DNA of 64,000 nt from Synechococcus sp. PCC 7335. GTDB taxonomy: Bacteria > Cyanobacteriota > Cyanobacteriia > Phormidesmidales > Phormidesmidaceae. The notes under the pieces were generated by a model. It did not search any database and had not been told where the DNA came from. It saw nothing but the letters and a program-made list of their open reading frames with translations. The DNA lies in the NCBI RefSeq assembly GCF_000155595.1, contig NZ_DS989905.1, positions 62,001-126,000 on the forward strand, read 5' to 3'. Both the position numbers and the translations under genes were made by a program. Shown piece by piece: positions 8,743 to 17,729 of the stretch (positions within the stretch are counted from its first letter, which is position 1; each line of letters starts with the position of its first letter).

Positions 8743-8979
8743 TCAAAGGGACTGCTTAGTGCAGTTTCTAGCAGCGGTAAGTCTCTTTTTGAAGAGAACT
8801 GCTATACCTGTCTCGTTAAACTGGTTTCTCCAGCGCCGTAAGGTATCACGATGAACACCGAACATTTCGCTGACTTCGCCAACTTTCTTTGTCTCCAAGG
8901 CAGCAAGCGCTTTCTCTCGAAGGAGAAGACCGCTATGGCATCAATCAGCTTTAGACTGAACCAAAGTAAGTGACGCTGA
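8743..8979 (-). pseudogene. Transposase N-terminal fragment (HTH domain)
   Basis: On the minus strand one frame reads SLTLVQSKAD, an in-frame TGA (8941-8943), then LLLREKALAALETKKVGEV and a clear helix-turn-helix (EMFGVHRDTLRRWRNQF), ending at TGA 8743-8745 after KQSL. This is the DNA-binding N-terminus of an IS630-like or related transposase. The catalytic domain is missing. An overlapping frame in the same segment codes for nothing sensible. Confidence 0.55.
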
Positions 8980-9017
8980 CTAGAAAGGAAACAGCACATG
9001 CTATAGATCGCAAAAAA

Positions 9018-9407
9018 CTAGTCCGACCAGTGAAGCAGTGTCTTGATCTGGTCGGCAATCATATCTGGCTCAAAAGGCTTTACCAAAACACCAGCTGCGC
9101 CAAGATCTTTAAGTGACTGATGTTGCTTTCGGTCTGCCTTTGCAGTCAGAAAGATAATCGGAATGTCTTGTGTTGCGGGTTTAGAGCGCAGTGCTTGAAG
9201 GACTTCCGCGCCATTCAGCTCGGGCATCATCACATCGAGCACAATCGCGTCAGGGCATTCAGATTCGGCCAGCGCGATCGCCTCTGTGGCCGAATCAATC
9301 GTTGAAACGACCCATCCTTCACAAAACTCCAACGACAACTTGACGATTGTTAAGATCGAGTCGTCGTCGTCAACCACTAAAATCTGTCGGGTCATTGTTT
9401 TATTCAA
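9018..9407 (-). CDS. Single-domain CheY-like response regulator
   Basis: 129 residues, one receiver domain: acidic pocket DDDD near 13-16, phosphoacceptor Asp in IVLDVMMPELNG (about residue 58), Thr in IFLTAKAD, Lys in VLVKPFEPD. There is no output domain, so it probably relays phosphate or acts by protein contact. An internal ATG at 9395 (MTRQILVVDD) could be the true start. The gene stands alone between the transposase relic and the phosphoketolase gene. The partner kinase is unknown; the hybrid and CBS kinases in this window are candidates. Confidence 0.9.
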   Translation of the reverse strand: MNKTMTRQILVVDDDDSILTIVKLSLEFCEGWVVSTIDSATEAIALAESECPDAIVLDVMMPELNGAEVLQALRSKPATQDIPIIFLTAKADRKQHQSLKDLGAAGVLVKPFEPDMIADQIKTLLHWSD

Positions 9408-9539
9408 TGGATGTTAAAAGTAAATATCTTAGCAGCTGTGATTTTCAAAGCATCTTTTGAACATAGCGATGCTAGTAGAGCAGGGACTAACTAGCTCTGT
9501 CAAGCTGCAACTAGCTAGAGAACAAATACCAGAGGATAT

Positions 9540-12017
9540 TTATTGTCCTACCGCCCATGCTGGCCATGTCCAGCTGCTAGTCTGAGGCTTATCTTCTCCA
9601 TGCAGACGAGCGTAGCTCACATGGTCAATAATCTCGTTTTGCATTCTTTCTTTCACATAGGCACCTCTCGATCCGAGCTTGGGCACTCGGTTAACGGCAT
9701 CAATTACCAGGTTAAACCGATCGATTTGATTGTTGATCGCCAGCTCTAGCGGCGTGTTGATATTCCCCTTTTCCTTGTATCCGCGTACATGAATTCGCTC
9801 CTGATTAGCGCGGCTATAAACCAGTTTATGGATCAGCCAAGGATAGCCGTGAAAGTTGAAGATAACTGGCTTGTCAGTCGTAAATAGCGTATTGAAGTCT
9901 GGGTCAGATAACCCATGATCATGGTCTTTGGGATGAATGAGTTTGTACAAATCGACCACGTTGATAAAGCGCACACGCAAGTCGGGAAACTCTTCTCGTA
10001 AGATTGCTGTCGCCGCTAGCGACTCCATTGTTGGAATATCACCACAGCAGGCCATGATCAAATCGGGTTCATCAGGTGCTTTGCCTCTGTCGTCATTACT
10101 GGCCCATTCCCAAATGCCGATGCCTTTGGTGCAGTGTCGCACCGCTTCGTCCATCGTCAAGTACTGCAAGTGCTTTTGCTTATCAGAGACAATCACGTTG
10201 ATATAGTCCGTACTCTTCAGGCAGTGGTTGACTACCGACAGCAAACAGTTGGCATCGGGTGGCAAATAAATGCGCGTCACATCTGGACTCTTGTTCGTCA
10301 CCAGATCAATAAAGCCCGGATCTTGATGGCTAAACCCGTTGTGGTCTTGCCGCCAAACTACCGAAGAGAGCAAAATGTTAAGCGATGCTACTGGGGCGCG
10401 CCAGGGGACGACGTTTTTAGAAATGTCTAGCCATTTCGCATGTTGGTTAAACATCGAATCGACTACGTGAGCAAAGGCCTCATAGGTATGAAACATCCCA
10501 TGGCGACCTGTGAGCAAATAGCCTTCTAGCCAGCCTTGTAGTGTATGCTCGCTCAGCATTTCCATCACCCGACCCGTCGGCGACAAAAAGCCGCCGTCGG
10601 CATCTGCTGGCAGATAGTCGCCCATCCATACGCGGCTAGTTACCTCAAAGACCTCACCCAACCGGTTAGAGAGGGTTTCGTCTGGGCCGAATAGCCGGAA
10701 GTCAGTCAGATTTTGAGCGATGACGTCTTTAAGAAAGCGGCCTATCAAGCGGGTGTTTTCTACCTGAGTCTTACCAGGATGACCCACCGTCACTGCGTAG
10801 TCTCTAAAGTTCGGTAGCTTTAGCGGCTTACGCAATAGCCCACCGTTGGCCACCGGATTGGCGCTCAAACGGCGATCACCCTTGGGCGGCAGTTCCCTAA
10901 GTTCTTCGATCAATCGGCCCGATTTGTCGAATAGCTCTTCTGGGCGATAGCTGCGTAGCCAGTTTTCAAGCATCTGCAAATGCTCTGGGTTGTCTTTTAC
11001 GCCTGAGAGTGGGACTTGGTGCGATCGCCAAAAATCTGCCACCTGGTGCCCGTCTACCTCATCTGGCCCCGTCCATCCCTTCGGTGTGCGCATGACAATC
11101 ATCGGCCAGAGGGGACGCTCGGGTCGATGAGTCTTGGACTGGCTACCGGACTGGTCGCCGGCGTGAATATCATCATGCTGGATGCTGCGATCCTCGGCCT
11201 GGATCGCGCGAATTTGGCTCACGCAGTCTTCCATCACGCTTGCCATTTGCTGATGGACCAGCTCAGGACAATCTCCTTCTACAAAGTGAGGCGTATAGCC
11301 GTAGCCCACGAACAAAGACGATAGCTCTCTATGAGAAATGCGAGAGAGAATGGTCGGGTTCGCAATCTTATAGCCATTGAGGTGCAATACTGGCAGCACT
11401 GCGCCATCTTGAGCAGGGTTCAAGAACTTATTAGAGTGCCAGGAAGTGGCCAGCGCTCCCGTTTCAGCTTCGCCATCGCCTACGGCCACCAGCGTAATCA
11501 AATCTGGATTGTCAAACACCGATCCATAAGCGTGAGAGAGGCTATAACCTAGCTCGCCCCCCTCATGAATCGATCCCGGCGTCTCTGGCGTACAGTGGCT
11601 GCCAATGTGTCCTGGAAAAGAGAATTGCTTGAAAAACTTTTGCATTCCCTCAGCATCTTCACTTATATCCGGATAAATCTCAGAGTAGGTTCCTTCTAAG
11701 TAGGCAGGCGCCAGCACACCTGGCGCACCATGTCCCGGCCCGGCCATGAAAATAGCGTTTAGATCGTATTTTTTGATCAGGCGACTAAAGTGGACATACA
11801 TCAGACTCAAACCGGGGCTGGTGCCCCAATGCCCTAGCAGGCGCGGCTTGATATGCTCTGCGGCCAGCGGTGCTCTTAGCAGCGGATTATCCTTCAGATA
11901 AATCATGCCGATTGCAAGATAGTTACAGGCTCGCCAGAAAGCATCTATTTTTCGCAGTTCCTCAGTAGAAAGTGGTAAATTTTCAACGCTGATCTGAGCA
12001 GGGACTGAAGCAGTCAT
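9540..12017 (-). CDS. xfp: Phosphoketolase (xylulose-5-P/fructose-6-P)
   Basis: 825 residues, normal length for Xfp. This thiamine-diphosphate enzyme splits xylulose 5-phosphate or fructose 6-phosphate with inorganic phosphate into acetyl phosphate and a C3 or C4 sugar phosphate. Seen: the N-terminal TPP-binding part ([37 protein letters not shown]), the central [16 protein letters not shown] and HQDPGFID segments, and the C-terminal [12 protein letters not shown] and [11 protein letters not shown]. The start at 12017 has an AAGGAA ribosome site. Acetyl phosphate from this route can yield ATP by acetate kinase without oxygen, which suits the island theme; acetate kinase itself is not in the window. 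A Nif11-like gene lies 162 bp upstream on the same strand and carries the regulon element, so the two are probably one unit. Confidence 0.96.
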   Translation of the reverse strand: MTASVPAQISVENLPLSTEELRKIDAFWRACNYLAIGMIYLKDNPLLRAPLAAEHIKPRLLGHWGTSPGLSLMYVHFSRLIKKYDLNAIFMAGPGHGAPGVLAPAYLEGTYSEIYPDISEDAEGMQKFFKQFSFPGHIGSHCTPETPGSIHEGGELGYSLSHAYGSVFDNPDLITLVAVGDGEAETGALATSWHSNKFLNPAQDGAVLPVLHLNGYKIANPTILSRISHRELSSLFVGYGYTPHFVEGDCPELVHQQMASVMEDCVSQIRAIQAEDRSIQHDDIHAGDQSGSQSKTHRPERPLWPMIVMRTPKGWTGPDEVDGHQVADFWRSHQVPLSGVKDNPEHLQMLENWLRSYRPEELFDKSGRLIEELRELPPKGDRRLSANPVANGGLLRKPLKLPNFRDYAVTVGHPGKTQVENTRLIGRFLKDVIAQNLTDFRLFGPDETLSNRLGEVFEVTSRVWMGDYLPADADGGFLSPTGRVMEMLSEHTLQGWLEGYLLTGRHGMFHTYEAFAHVVDSMFNQHAKWLDISKNVVPWRAPVASLNILLSSVVWRQDHNGFSHQDPGFIDLVTNKSPDVTRIYLPPDANCLLSVVNHCLKSTDYINVIVSDKQKHLQYLTMDEAVRHCTKGIGIWEWASNDDRGKAPDEPDLIMACCGDIPTMESLAATAILREEFPDLRVRFINVVDLYKLIHPKDHDHGLSDPDFNTLFTTDKPVIFNFHGYPWLIHKLVYSRANQERIHVRGYKEKGNINTPLELAINNQIDRFNLVIDAVNRVPKLGSRGAYVKERMQNEIIDHVSYARLHGEDKPQTSSWTWPAWAVGQ

Positions 12018-12178
12018 TACAGTAAATTTCCTTTTAGTTAAGTGGCCAGTCGTCCAAAGCTATATAGAACGATAAAGAGACCAAGCTGGGCATAAACAAC
12101 GCTAGGTAAAGGCAGAGCAAAACAGAGGCAAAGTTCAGCCGGAACAAAGTCTGACTCTGCTATAGCTGCGCGTTCACG

Positions 12179-12472
12179 CTAGTGGCTTTTTCTAGGATCA
12201 CCGCTAAAAGGCTGTACCCCGGTCTTGGGATAGTCGTCTTGAGCAGGGCTAAAGATACGAAGAGCCGCTTCAGCGAGTGCGCCAAAAAAGCCTGGTTGTT
12301 CTTTGAGATCTTTTAACGCCTGATCCACATGCTTTGATGAGAAATCGTAGCCGGCTTCATTCGCCACGCCCACCAATTCATCTTGGGTCGAAGTCTTTTG
12401 AAGCTGAGTGATTAGCTGCTCTTCCTTAGCAGCTTTGATGAGAAAGTGCAGTACATTTTCTTTAGACATCAT
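12179..12472 (-). CDS. Nif11-domain small protein
   Basis: 97 residues with an N-terminal Nif11-like domain (MSKENVLHFLIKAAKEEQL, then LVGVANEAGYDFS). Nif11-like segments occur as leader regions of ribosomal peptides and as free-standing cyanobacterial proteins. This one has no double-glycine motif or Cys/Ser/Thr-rich core, so it is probably a free-standing regulator or chaperone-like protein. It is preceded by AAGGGAG and two adjacent ATGs; the second (12469) also fits. A copy of the regulon element lies 76 bp upstream. Phosphoketolase follows on the same strand. Confidence 0.75.
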   Translation of the reverse strand: MMSKENVLHFLIKAAKEEQLITQLQKTSTQDELVGVANEAGYDFSSKHVDQALKDLKEQPGFFGALAEAALRIFSPAQDDYPKTGVQPFSGDPRKSH

Positions 12473-12547
12473 CCATATCTCCCTTAAGTCGCCTAGCGCT
12501 AGTCATATGGGCGCTTTTTTAAATGTTCTCTTCGAGTTATAGAGGAA

Positions 12548-12567
12548 AATCTTGGGGAAGTCGTGAG
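12548..12567 (-). promoter_or_regulatory. Regulon element copy before nif11-like/xfp
   Basis: Reads CTCACGACTTCCCCAAGATT on the minus strand, 76 bp before the Nif11-like start. A -10-like TATAAC follows about 6-12 bases further toward the gene, so the element would sit over the -35 position. Confidence 0.65.
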
Positions 12568-12607
12568 GATGGCTGCATACCCCTACCAAAGCGCTTGTTG
12601 ATAGATC

Positions 12608-12626
12608 ATCATAAAAACCCCATATT
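12608..12626 (+). promoter_or_regulatory. Weak regulon element copy before DUF1830 gene
   Basis: TCATAAAAACCCCATATTC matches 14 of 19 consensus positions and is followed by a third TTCTCATA repeat unit. It lies 83 bp before the DUF1830 gene and faces it, opposite the element at 12548-12567. Confidence 0.35.
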
Positions 12627-12708
12627 CTTCTCATACTCTATCGGCAGCGGTTGGCAGCAGGCCTCCTTCGAGGTTTTTTGCGCCAACTCTCTATGAGCAT
12701 GCGAAACC

Positions 12709-13026
12709 ATGAGAAACAACGTAGTCGAGATTAACCCTTCAGGAGATCTTCGAATCACCTCTCAACGGACTGTAGCCATTAAGACCGTGCATTTTTCTCG
12801 TAACGGCAGCATTCAGTGCTGCTACACCAACCACACTCAGCAATTTCAAATTATTCGCATGGCGACTGCCGCAGGTAGCTTCCTCGAAAGAGCGGTGCCG
12901 CCCCAAGGGCATGCTTTCTTCGAAGCGGGCTTACAAGACCACCTCGAAGTTCATACTGGCAACCCGATTACGTCAATTCTTGCAGACAGAATTCCATGCG
13001 AGCAGCTAGCTATATGGGCCAGCTAG
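12709..13026 (+). CDS. DUF1830 family protein
   Basis: 105 residues with the DUF1830 pattern: CCYTNHT near the middle, FLERAVPPQGHAFFEA, then LEVHTGNPITSILADRIPCEQL. This small, mostly beta family is found almost only in cyanobacteria and has no known biochemical role. The first 25 residues are not conserved in the family, so a later start is possible. No strong ribosome site is visible. It is divergent from the Nif11/phosphoketolase unit and a weak copy of the regulon element lies between. Confidence 0.7.
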   Translation: MRNNVVEINPSGDLRITSQRTVAIKTVHFSRNGSIQCCYTNHTQQFQIIRMATAAGSFLERAVPPQGHAFFEAGLQDHLEVHTGNPITSILADRIPCEQLAIWAS

Positions 13027-13122
13027 CTGCCCGAAGCGCTGAAACATTCAAACTAGGCTTATAGAGGTCTACCTGGTCCAACTCTATGTCAACAGGAAAC
13101 GCCAACAACAAGGAGGCATCTA

Positions 13123-13578
13123 GTGAGAATCCATGTTGATCGCTACCTGGTCGCAGTCCTTCTAGCCCTATCTACAGGACTATTAGCTACTTTAATCCCT
13201 GGTGGTTTGATCGAAACCCGCAGCTTTTCACATATTCATTTGTATGTTCTAACGCTACTCAATATCTTTTTAACGCTATTGGGTTTTGTTAGTATAGCAG
13301 CCAGCTATTTTGTGCTCCAGGGCAAGCCTTGGGCCTTCACGATCGGCGCAGTCTGCGCAGTCTTGTATTTGCTTGTATATAGCTTAGATCTTGGAGCGAT
13401 CTTTCCCACTTCACCTGATCCCAGGTCGCTAGGTCTATTTGCCGTTGAGGCCATTGGAATTAGCCTTTCCATACCGCTGCTTATTCTATCGCTCAGAGGC
13501 TTGATGAGAGAAACCCAATCTCATCATCGAAGGCATCACCACCTGAGGTCGCGTCGAGCAAAGCCTCGGTGCGAGTAG
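13123..13578 (+). CDS. Four-helix membrane protein, unknown
   Basis: 151 residues. Four hydrophobic segments at about 8-26, 40-65, 70-90 and 108-127 are followed by a strongly basic, histidine-rich tail (SHHRRHHHL and further Arg/Lys) that may bind metal or lie at the inner face. The start is GTG at 13123 with a perfect AAGGAGG at normal spacing; no ATG fits. It follows the DUF1830 gene by 96 bp and may share its transcript. I do not recognise the family. Confidence 0.65.
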   Translation: MRIHVDRYLVAVLLALSTGLLATLIPGGLIETRSFSHIHLYVLTLLNIFLTLLGFVSIAASYFVLQGKPWAFTIGAVCAVLYLLVYSLDLGAIFPTSPDPRSLGLFAVEAIGISLSIPLLILSLRGLMRETQSHHRRHHHLRSRRAKPRCE

Positions 13579-13591
13579 GTTTCTGCGTGGG

Positions 13592-13701
13592 ATGCGAATG
13601 GGTTTCTGCGTGGATAGTTTACCTGGCGATCGCTTTGAGGTAACTGGAGAGGGCTATGCGCCAATTGGCCAAGTGACGTTTGCCGGTCAAGCGGTCACGC
13701 C
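13592..13701 (+). pseudogene. P-type ATPase fragment cut by IS element
   Basis: The frame reads DSLPGDRFEVTGEGYAPIGQ, then FAGQAVTP, and runs into the IS element. The VTGEGYAP-G motif is found in cation P-type ATPases shortly after the phosphorylation site, at the entry to the nucleotide-binding domain. Neither the upstream catalytic part nor the downstream part is next to it. This is a third P-type ATPase, different from the two intact ones here, of which only about 35 codons survive. The words before it (GGTTTCTGCGTGG) occur twice, 23 bp apart. Confidence 0.55.
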
Positions 13702-14676
13702 GATACTGTCAGCCCTGAGTAGCCAAAATAAAGGATTCGGCCAGCTGATAGGCTAGGTGCGATCAGCTCTACCTCTACCTCATGGATTGTCCGCATTGCC
13801 ACTCGCCTCATATCTCGCAGCTCCAGCGCAAAACCCATCTAGGCTATACCATGTTTCGCTGCAAACGCTGTCGCCGGACGTTCAATCAGCGCACAGATAC
13901 GCCATTTAATTTTGTGGAAGTCCCAACAGACATTATCTTCCAGGTGTTGCTCTGCCGCGTCCGCTATAAGCTCAGCTATCGGGATGTGGCTGAGTTCTTT
14001 TTGCTTAGAGGCTTTCAGTTTACCCACGAAACTGCAAGGGATTGGGAGGAACGTTTCCTACCTCATTTTACAGAGCAGATTAGAACAAAGCGAAAGGGCA
14101 AAGTCGGCAAATTATGGATGATTGACGAGACTTACGTGAAAGTCTGTGGGCAGTGGTGCTACCTCTACCGAGGCATTGATGAAGATGGCAATCTGGTAGA
14201 CGTTCGCCTTAGCAAAACTCGCGACATGGCTGGCACCAAAGCCTTCTTTGCTCAAGCCATCGATCTGCACGAGGACGCTCCTGACAAGGTCGCGACCGAT
14301 GGCTTAGCATCTTACCCACGGGCGATTGAAGAAGACTTAGGTGAGAAAGTTCAGCATGAAGTCCGCCCCTGCACAGCCAATCCAGTTGAACAAAGTCATC
14401 GGCGCATCAAACGCCGCTATTATCCAACCCTGGGGTTCGGTGAGTTTGAGGCTGCGCAGAGATTTTGCAGAGCAGTCGATGAAGTTGGCAACTTCCTGAG
14501 GCCTCGTAGCCGAATGGCAGAATTCGTGTGCCTTGGCGATCGCAGAGCGCAGTTACTGAAGGGAGTTGAAGAATTGGAAGATCTGTTCCAAGCTTCCTAA
14601 ACAGAAATAGGGGTAGGTGCGATCACACTACTGATGAGCAGGTGAATTGTGGCTACTCAGTCCTGACAAATTCTTT
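13701..14676 (+). mobile_element. IS6-like insertion sequence, copy 1
   Basis: 976 bp identical to 37729-38704, in the same orientation. The ends are imperfect inverted repeats sharing GTCAG--CTGAGTAGCCA-AAT. The exact tips are uncertain by a few bases. No target duplication is seen at this copy; the left flank is a P-type ATPase fragment and the right flank is unrelated, so the surroundings were rearranged after or by transposition. Confidence 0.85.
13782..14600 (+). CDS. IS6-like DDE transposase, copy 1
   Basis: 272 residues. The N-terminus holds a four-cysteine zinc ribbon (CPHC near 3-6, CKRC near 27-30), then a helix-turn-helix region (YKLSYRDVAEFFLLRG) and a DDE catalytic core: first Asp in WMIDETYVKV, second in VATDGLASYP, Glu in NPVEQSHRRIKRR. 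The WMIDETY--V-G-W-YLYR-ID segment is characteristic of IS6/IS240-type transposases, which move by cointegrate formation. It is intact, and identical in sequence to the copy at 37810-38628, so transposition or gene conversion was recent. Confidence 0.9.
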   Translation: MDCPHCHSPHISQLQRKTHLGYTMFRCKRCRRTFNQRTDTPFNFVEVPTDIIFQVLLCRVRYKLSYRDVAEFFLLRGFQFTHETARDWEERFLPHFTEQIRTKRKGKVGKLWMIDETYVKVCGQWCYLYRGIDEDGNLVDVRLSKTRDMAGTKAFFAQAIDLHEDAPDKVATDGLASYPRAIEEDLGEKVQHEVRPCTANPVEQSHRRIKRRYYPTLGFGEFEAAQRFCRAVDEVGNFLRPRSRMAEFVCLGDRRAQLLKGVEELEDLFQAS

Positions 14677-14874
14677 TATCTGGCATCGCATTACCTCTCA
14701 AGTGAGTAAGTGATGGAATATGGGCTGTAGCTATAGCGTTGGCCACTTAGCCGAGGCACAGCTCACAGGCTGAAAGCTTTAAGTGACAGCTTGTGATCGG
14801 CAGCATAGAAAGCAAAGCTGCGGAACGTATGAAGACGCAGCCGATCAAAGCAACAAAACTATGTTTTAAAAACC

Positions 14875-14894
14875 CTCATAAGCTCTTCAACTTG
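14875..14894 (+). promoter_or_regulatory. Regulon element copy before PRC-barrel gene
   Basis: CTCATAAGCTCTTCAACTTG, ending 38 bp before the PRC-barrel gene start. The rest of 14677-14932 holds no gene. Confidence 0.55.
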
Positions 14895-14932
14895 TTGATT
14901 TAAGCTGAGCTGCCCCCAAGAGAAATGAAAAC

Positions 14933-15703
14933 ATGCTGAACCTTATCCGCTATAGCCAGATGGTTGATCTAGTTGCTATAGACAGTGGCACATCCGAATA
15001 CTTAGGCCCTATTCGAGACGTCTGGGTCGATGATACCGGGCGCATTGTCTACCTTTCTAGCGATCGCGGCTACATTCCCCTGATTCAAGTTGCAGGCGTC
15101 AGCACTCAAGCTGTCTCCACCCGTGGACTGCTGATCCAAAGCCCTCCACTCCTCCATCGTCTCAAAAAGCTGCCGATCGCTGCTTCGACTAAAGATAATT
15201 TAGAAGAATTCGACGGCTGGGTAGAAGACTTTTTATTCGACTGGCAGACCGGAGAGGTGACTCACTACATTTTGGCTGGGAAAATTGCTAAAGAAATTGG
15301 TGATCGCGCTGTTTTAGCTGCCGAAAAGGTCAAAACAATTACGGCTAAAGCGGTGGTTGTAGAAGATGACGCTCAGGCAAATCTACAGAGCGAAGCCAGC
15401 GGGTTGAGAGGCTTTTTGAGCGAAAAACAATGTCAGGTACGGCAGCTCGTGCATGAACTTAGTGACCGCCTCCATCATCAAATTTCTGCTGACGATACCC
15501 CACAGGTGGTTCATGTAAAAATCAAAGCCGCTGGAGATGACATCGCGGCCACCAACCACCCCAATCAGCATCTGCTAGCAGAAGCCATTAACTTCCTACA
15601 CGATCATTGGGAGATTTTACAGCGCTCTGTGCGTCAGGCCAATAGCCGCACTCAGCAGGCGCTTTCTTCTACGTGGAAACAACTCACTACAAAATCATCA
15701 TGA
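14933..15703 (+). CDS. PRC-barrel domain protein
   Basis: 256 residues with two PRC-barrel-like units: about 8-75 (LVAIDSGTSEYLGPIRDVWVDD, split by a turn before GRIVYLSSDRGYIPL) and about 92-160 (GWVEDFLFDWQTGEVTHYILAG, then VLAAEKVKTITAKAVVVEDD). The C-terminal 90 residues are helical and charged. PRC barrels are small beta folds found in photosynthetic reaction-centre H subunits and in RNA-processing and stress proteins. It is translationally coupled (ATGA overlap) to a phosphoribosyltransferase-like gene. A regulon element lies directly upstream. Confidence 0.8.
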   Translation: MLNLIRYSQMVDLVAIDSGTSEYLGPIRDVWVDDTGRIVYLSSDRGYIPLIQVAGVSTQAVSTRGLLIQSPPLLHRLKKLPIAASTKDNLEEFDGWVEDFLFDWQTGEVTHYILAGKIAKEIGDRAVLAAEKVKTITAKAVVVEDDAQANLQSEASGLRGFLSEKQCQVRQLVHELSDRLHHQISADDTPQVVHVKIKAAGDDIAATNHPNQHLLAEAINFLHDHWEILQRSVRQANSRTQQALSSTWKQLTTKSS

Positions 15704-16383
15704 TTCCCCGATTTTCAAACCGAGAGACTGCCGGACAGCAGCTAGCCAAACAGCTTAGCGCCTACGCTAATCGCTCCAACCTGCTGGTGCTGGGTCTGCC
15801 TAGAGGCGGCGTTCCGGTCGCTTATGAAGTGGCCCACGCGCTCAACCTACCGCTAGATATTTGCCTAGTTCGTAAGCTGGGCCTACCTGGACACAAAGAA
15901 GTGGCTATGGGGGCGATCGCCCCGGGTGGAGTGCAGATATTTGACCGAGGGCTGATCCAGGCGCTGGCCGTTTCAGACGAGATGATTGGGCATGTCGTCG
16001 CCCTAGAGCGACGCGAGCTACAGCGCCGCGAACAGACCTACCGCAGGCATCAGTCGGCTGCTCAAATTCTGGGTCGCGAGGTGATTTTAGTAGACGATGG
16101 ATTAGCAACAGGTTTTACGATGCGGGCGGCGATCACAGCAGTAAAAGCTCAGCAGGCCAGACGGATTGTTGTCGCAGTGCCCGTTGCACCGTCATCAACT
16201 TGTCGCGATCTACAAGTAGAGGTCGATCAGCTGGTGTGTTTGCACACGCCTAGTCCCTTTTCTTCTATTGGTCTGTGGTACGAGAACTTTGCACAAACTA
16301 CCGACGAACAGGTGATCGACTTACTAGCAGCTGCTAAAGCACATAGTGAAGTTGAAAATGCTAGAAGTGTCAAAAGTGTGTAG
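15700..16383 (+). CDS. Phosphoribosyltransferase-domain protein
   Basis: 227 residues with a type I phosphoribosyltransferase fold: LLVLGLPRGGVPVAYEVA, LDICLVRKLGLPGHKEVAMGAIA, and the PRPP-binding loop VILVDDGLATGFTM. The substrate is unknown; family members are often fused or adjacent to hydrolases or stress genes, and one lies in the mycobacterial DosR regulon. I choose the ATG at 15700, which overlaps the stop of the PRC-barrel gene as ATGA, over an in-frame ATG at 15673 deep inside that gene. It shares the promoter of the PRC-barrel gene. Confidence 0.85.
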   Translation: MIPRFSNRETAGQQLAKQLSAYANRSNLLVLGLPRGGVPVAYEVAHALNLPLDICLVRKLGLPGHKEVAMGAIAPGGVQIFDRGLIQALAVSDEMIGHVVALERRELQRREQTYRRHQSAAQILGREVILVDDGLATGFTMRAAITAVKAQQARRIVVAVPVAPSSTCRDLQVEVDQLVCLHTPSPFSSIGLWYENFAQTTDEQVIDLLAAAKAHSEVENARSVKSV

Positions 16384-16454
16384 CGCTCATTCAGCTGCAG
16401 TTGGCAGCGTACCCAGCGATAGTAATTGAACCTGATCAAAACTGAGTTGTGTTC

Positions 16455-16474
16455 TTCACAACTTTCTCAACTTC
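16455..16474 (+). promoter_or_regulatory. Regulon element copy before 16519 gene
   Basis: TTCACAACTTTCTCAACTTC, ending 44 bp before the start at 16519. The 11-bp direct repeat is clear (TTCACAACTTT, then CTCAACTTCTC). Confidence 0.65.
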
Positions 16475-16518
16475 TCTGATTAATTTCAAGCTGTCATTCT
16501 AGGTAGGACTGATCTGCG

Positions 16519-16908
16519 ATGGATTTTCTCTTCTGCTTGAGCAATGCTAGCCTGACTCAGCGAGTCCTGGCTTACCTGTCGAAAAAGTTAAAAAGAGAAA
16601 TAGACTGCGTTACGGTAATCTTCCTGAATGAGTTTTGGGTTCTTCGCGTCCGGCTCAAAGCAACCACAAGTATCGTTCTCGCCAAAGACTGTCAGGCCGT
16701 TCTGAACGAGAATGGGATTCCTTGTCCAACCTCTGTCTATCTCCGACAAGTCGCTAGCGCTCTCGACTCAGGCCATGATCCACGCTCAGTGATGAACGAT
16801 TATCACGTCACCATCATCTCTCACGGCTCACCTCAAGGTGTAGAAATCGAACATTTTCGAGAGAGATTCGTGTCTGGGTTAGGCTACTGTCCGCCTAGCT
16901 TGATCTAA
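16519..16908 (+). CDS. Hypothetical protein, regulon member
   Basis: 129 residues, not recognised. It looks like a compact alpha/beta protein: LSKKLKREIDCVTVIFLNEFWVLRVRL, then a helix and a loop (NENGIPCPTSVYLRQVASAL), then NDYHVTIISHGSPQGVEIEHF. No signal peptide or membrane segment. The start follows a regulon element at typical spacing. Its stop codon overlaps the stop of the convergent ABC transporter gene devA by three bases, so there is no room for a terminator between them. Confidence 0.65.
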   Translation: MDFLFCLSNASLTQRVLAYLSKKLKREIDCVTVIFLNEFWVLRVRLKATTSIVLAKDCQAVLNENGIPCPTSVYLRQVASALDSGHDPRSVMNDYHVTIISHGSPQGVEIEHFRERFVSGLGYCPPSLI

Positions 16909-17615
16909 GCTGCCGTCTGGCTTACCAAGGCCGTATTGCGGGCCAATCGTCCATCTTCCATATGGACGAGGCGATCGGCGATATCGAGGATGCGGGTATC
17001 GTGGGTAACGAGCAGGATGGTGCAGCCCTGCTGTTTGGCTAATCGCTGCATAACTTCGACGACGTCGCGGCCAGATTTACTGTCTAGGGCGGCGGTGGGC
17101 TCATCGGCGAGTACAATTTTGGGTTCGCTGACCAGGGCACGGGCGATCGCGACCCTCTGCCGCTGTCCGCCTGAGAGATTATCGGGATAGTAGTCGATTC
17201 TGTGGGCCAGTCCGACTTCTGCCAAAATCGCCTCGGAGCGCTCCCTTCGCTCTGCCAAAGTCAGCTCGGGATGCAAACGGAGCGACATGCCCACATTTTG
17301 TCTGACGGTGAGGCAAGACAACAGATTGTGGGTTTGAAAGATAAATCCAATCTGTTGGCGAACGCTCATGAGCTGCTGTTTACTGGCCTGGTAAAGGTTT
17401 TGGCCTAGCACCAAAACGCGCCCGGACTGAAGCGATCGCAGCCCTGCAATCAGCGTCAAAAGTGTTGTTTTGCCGCAGCCCGAAGGCCCGGTCAAAATCA
17501 CAATCTCACCGGAGCAAATGTCTAAATCAACATCAAATAAAACCGGCTTTCGCAATTCACCTTTACCGAAAGCGTGGTTAAGCTGGCGAATGGAGATGAC
17601 GGGTGATCGAGTCAT
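16905..17615 (-). CDS. devA: DevA-type ABC exporter ATP-binding protein
   Basis: 237 residues from the ATG at 17615. Walker A GPSGCGKTT, Q-loop FIFQTHNLL, signature LSGGQRQRVAIARAL, Walker B IVLADEPTAALD and the switch His in LLVTHD are all present. A longer frame from 17669 has no ribosome site, while TTGGAGCG lies before 17615. It is the last gene of a devB-devC-devA unit. In heterocyst-forming cyanobacteria DevBCA with a TolC-like pore exports envelope glycolipids; homologues in other cyanobacteria export unknown substrates. Confidence 0.93.
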   Translation of the reverse strand: MTRSPVISIRQLNHAFGKGELRKPVLFDVDLDICSGEIVILTGPSGCGKTTLLTLIAGLRSLQSGRVLVLGQNLYQASKQQLMSVRQQIGFIFQTHNLLSCLTVRQNVGMSLRLHPELTLAERRERSEAILAEVGLAHRIDYYPDNLSGGQRQRVAIARALVSEPKIVLADEPTAALDSKSGRDVVEVMQRLAKQQGCTILLVTHDTRILDIADRLVHMEDGRLARNTALVSQTAA

Positions 17616-17729
17616 GGCGAAGCGCTCCAACAACAGATCTAAAAGAATACTGGCCAAAAATACTGGCAAAGAATATCAGCTAAAGATACTGACAAATAAC
17701 ACGGCCAGAAGATACTAAAAACAACAGCT

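Noticed and set aside
13839-14121. Short frames inside the IS transposase on both strands
   Set aside because: Identical in both IS copies and fully inside the transposase gene; shadows.
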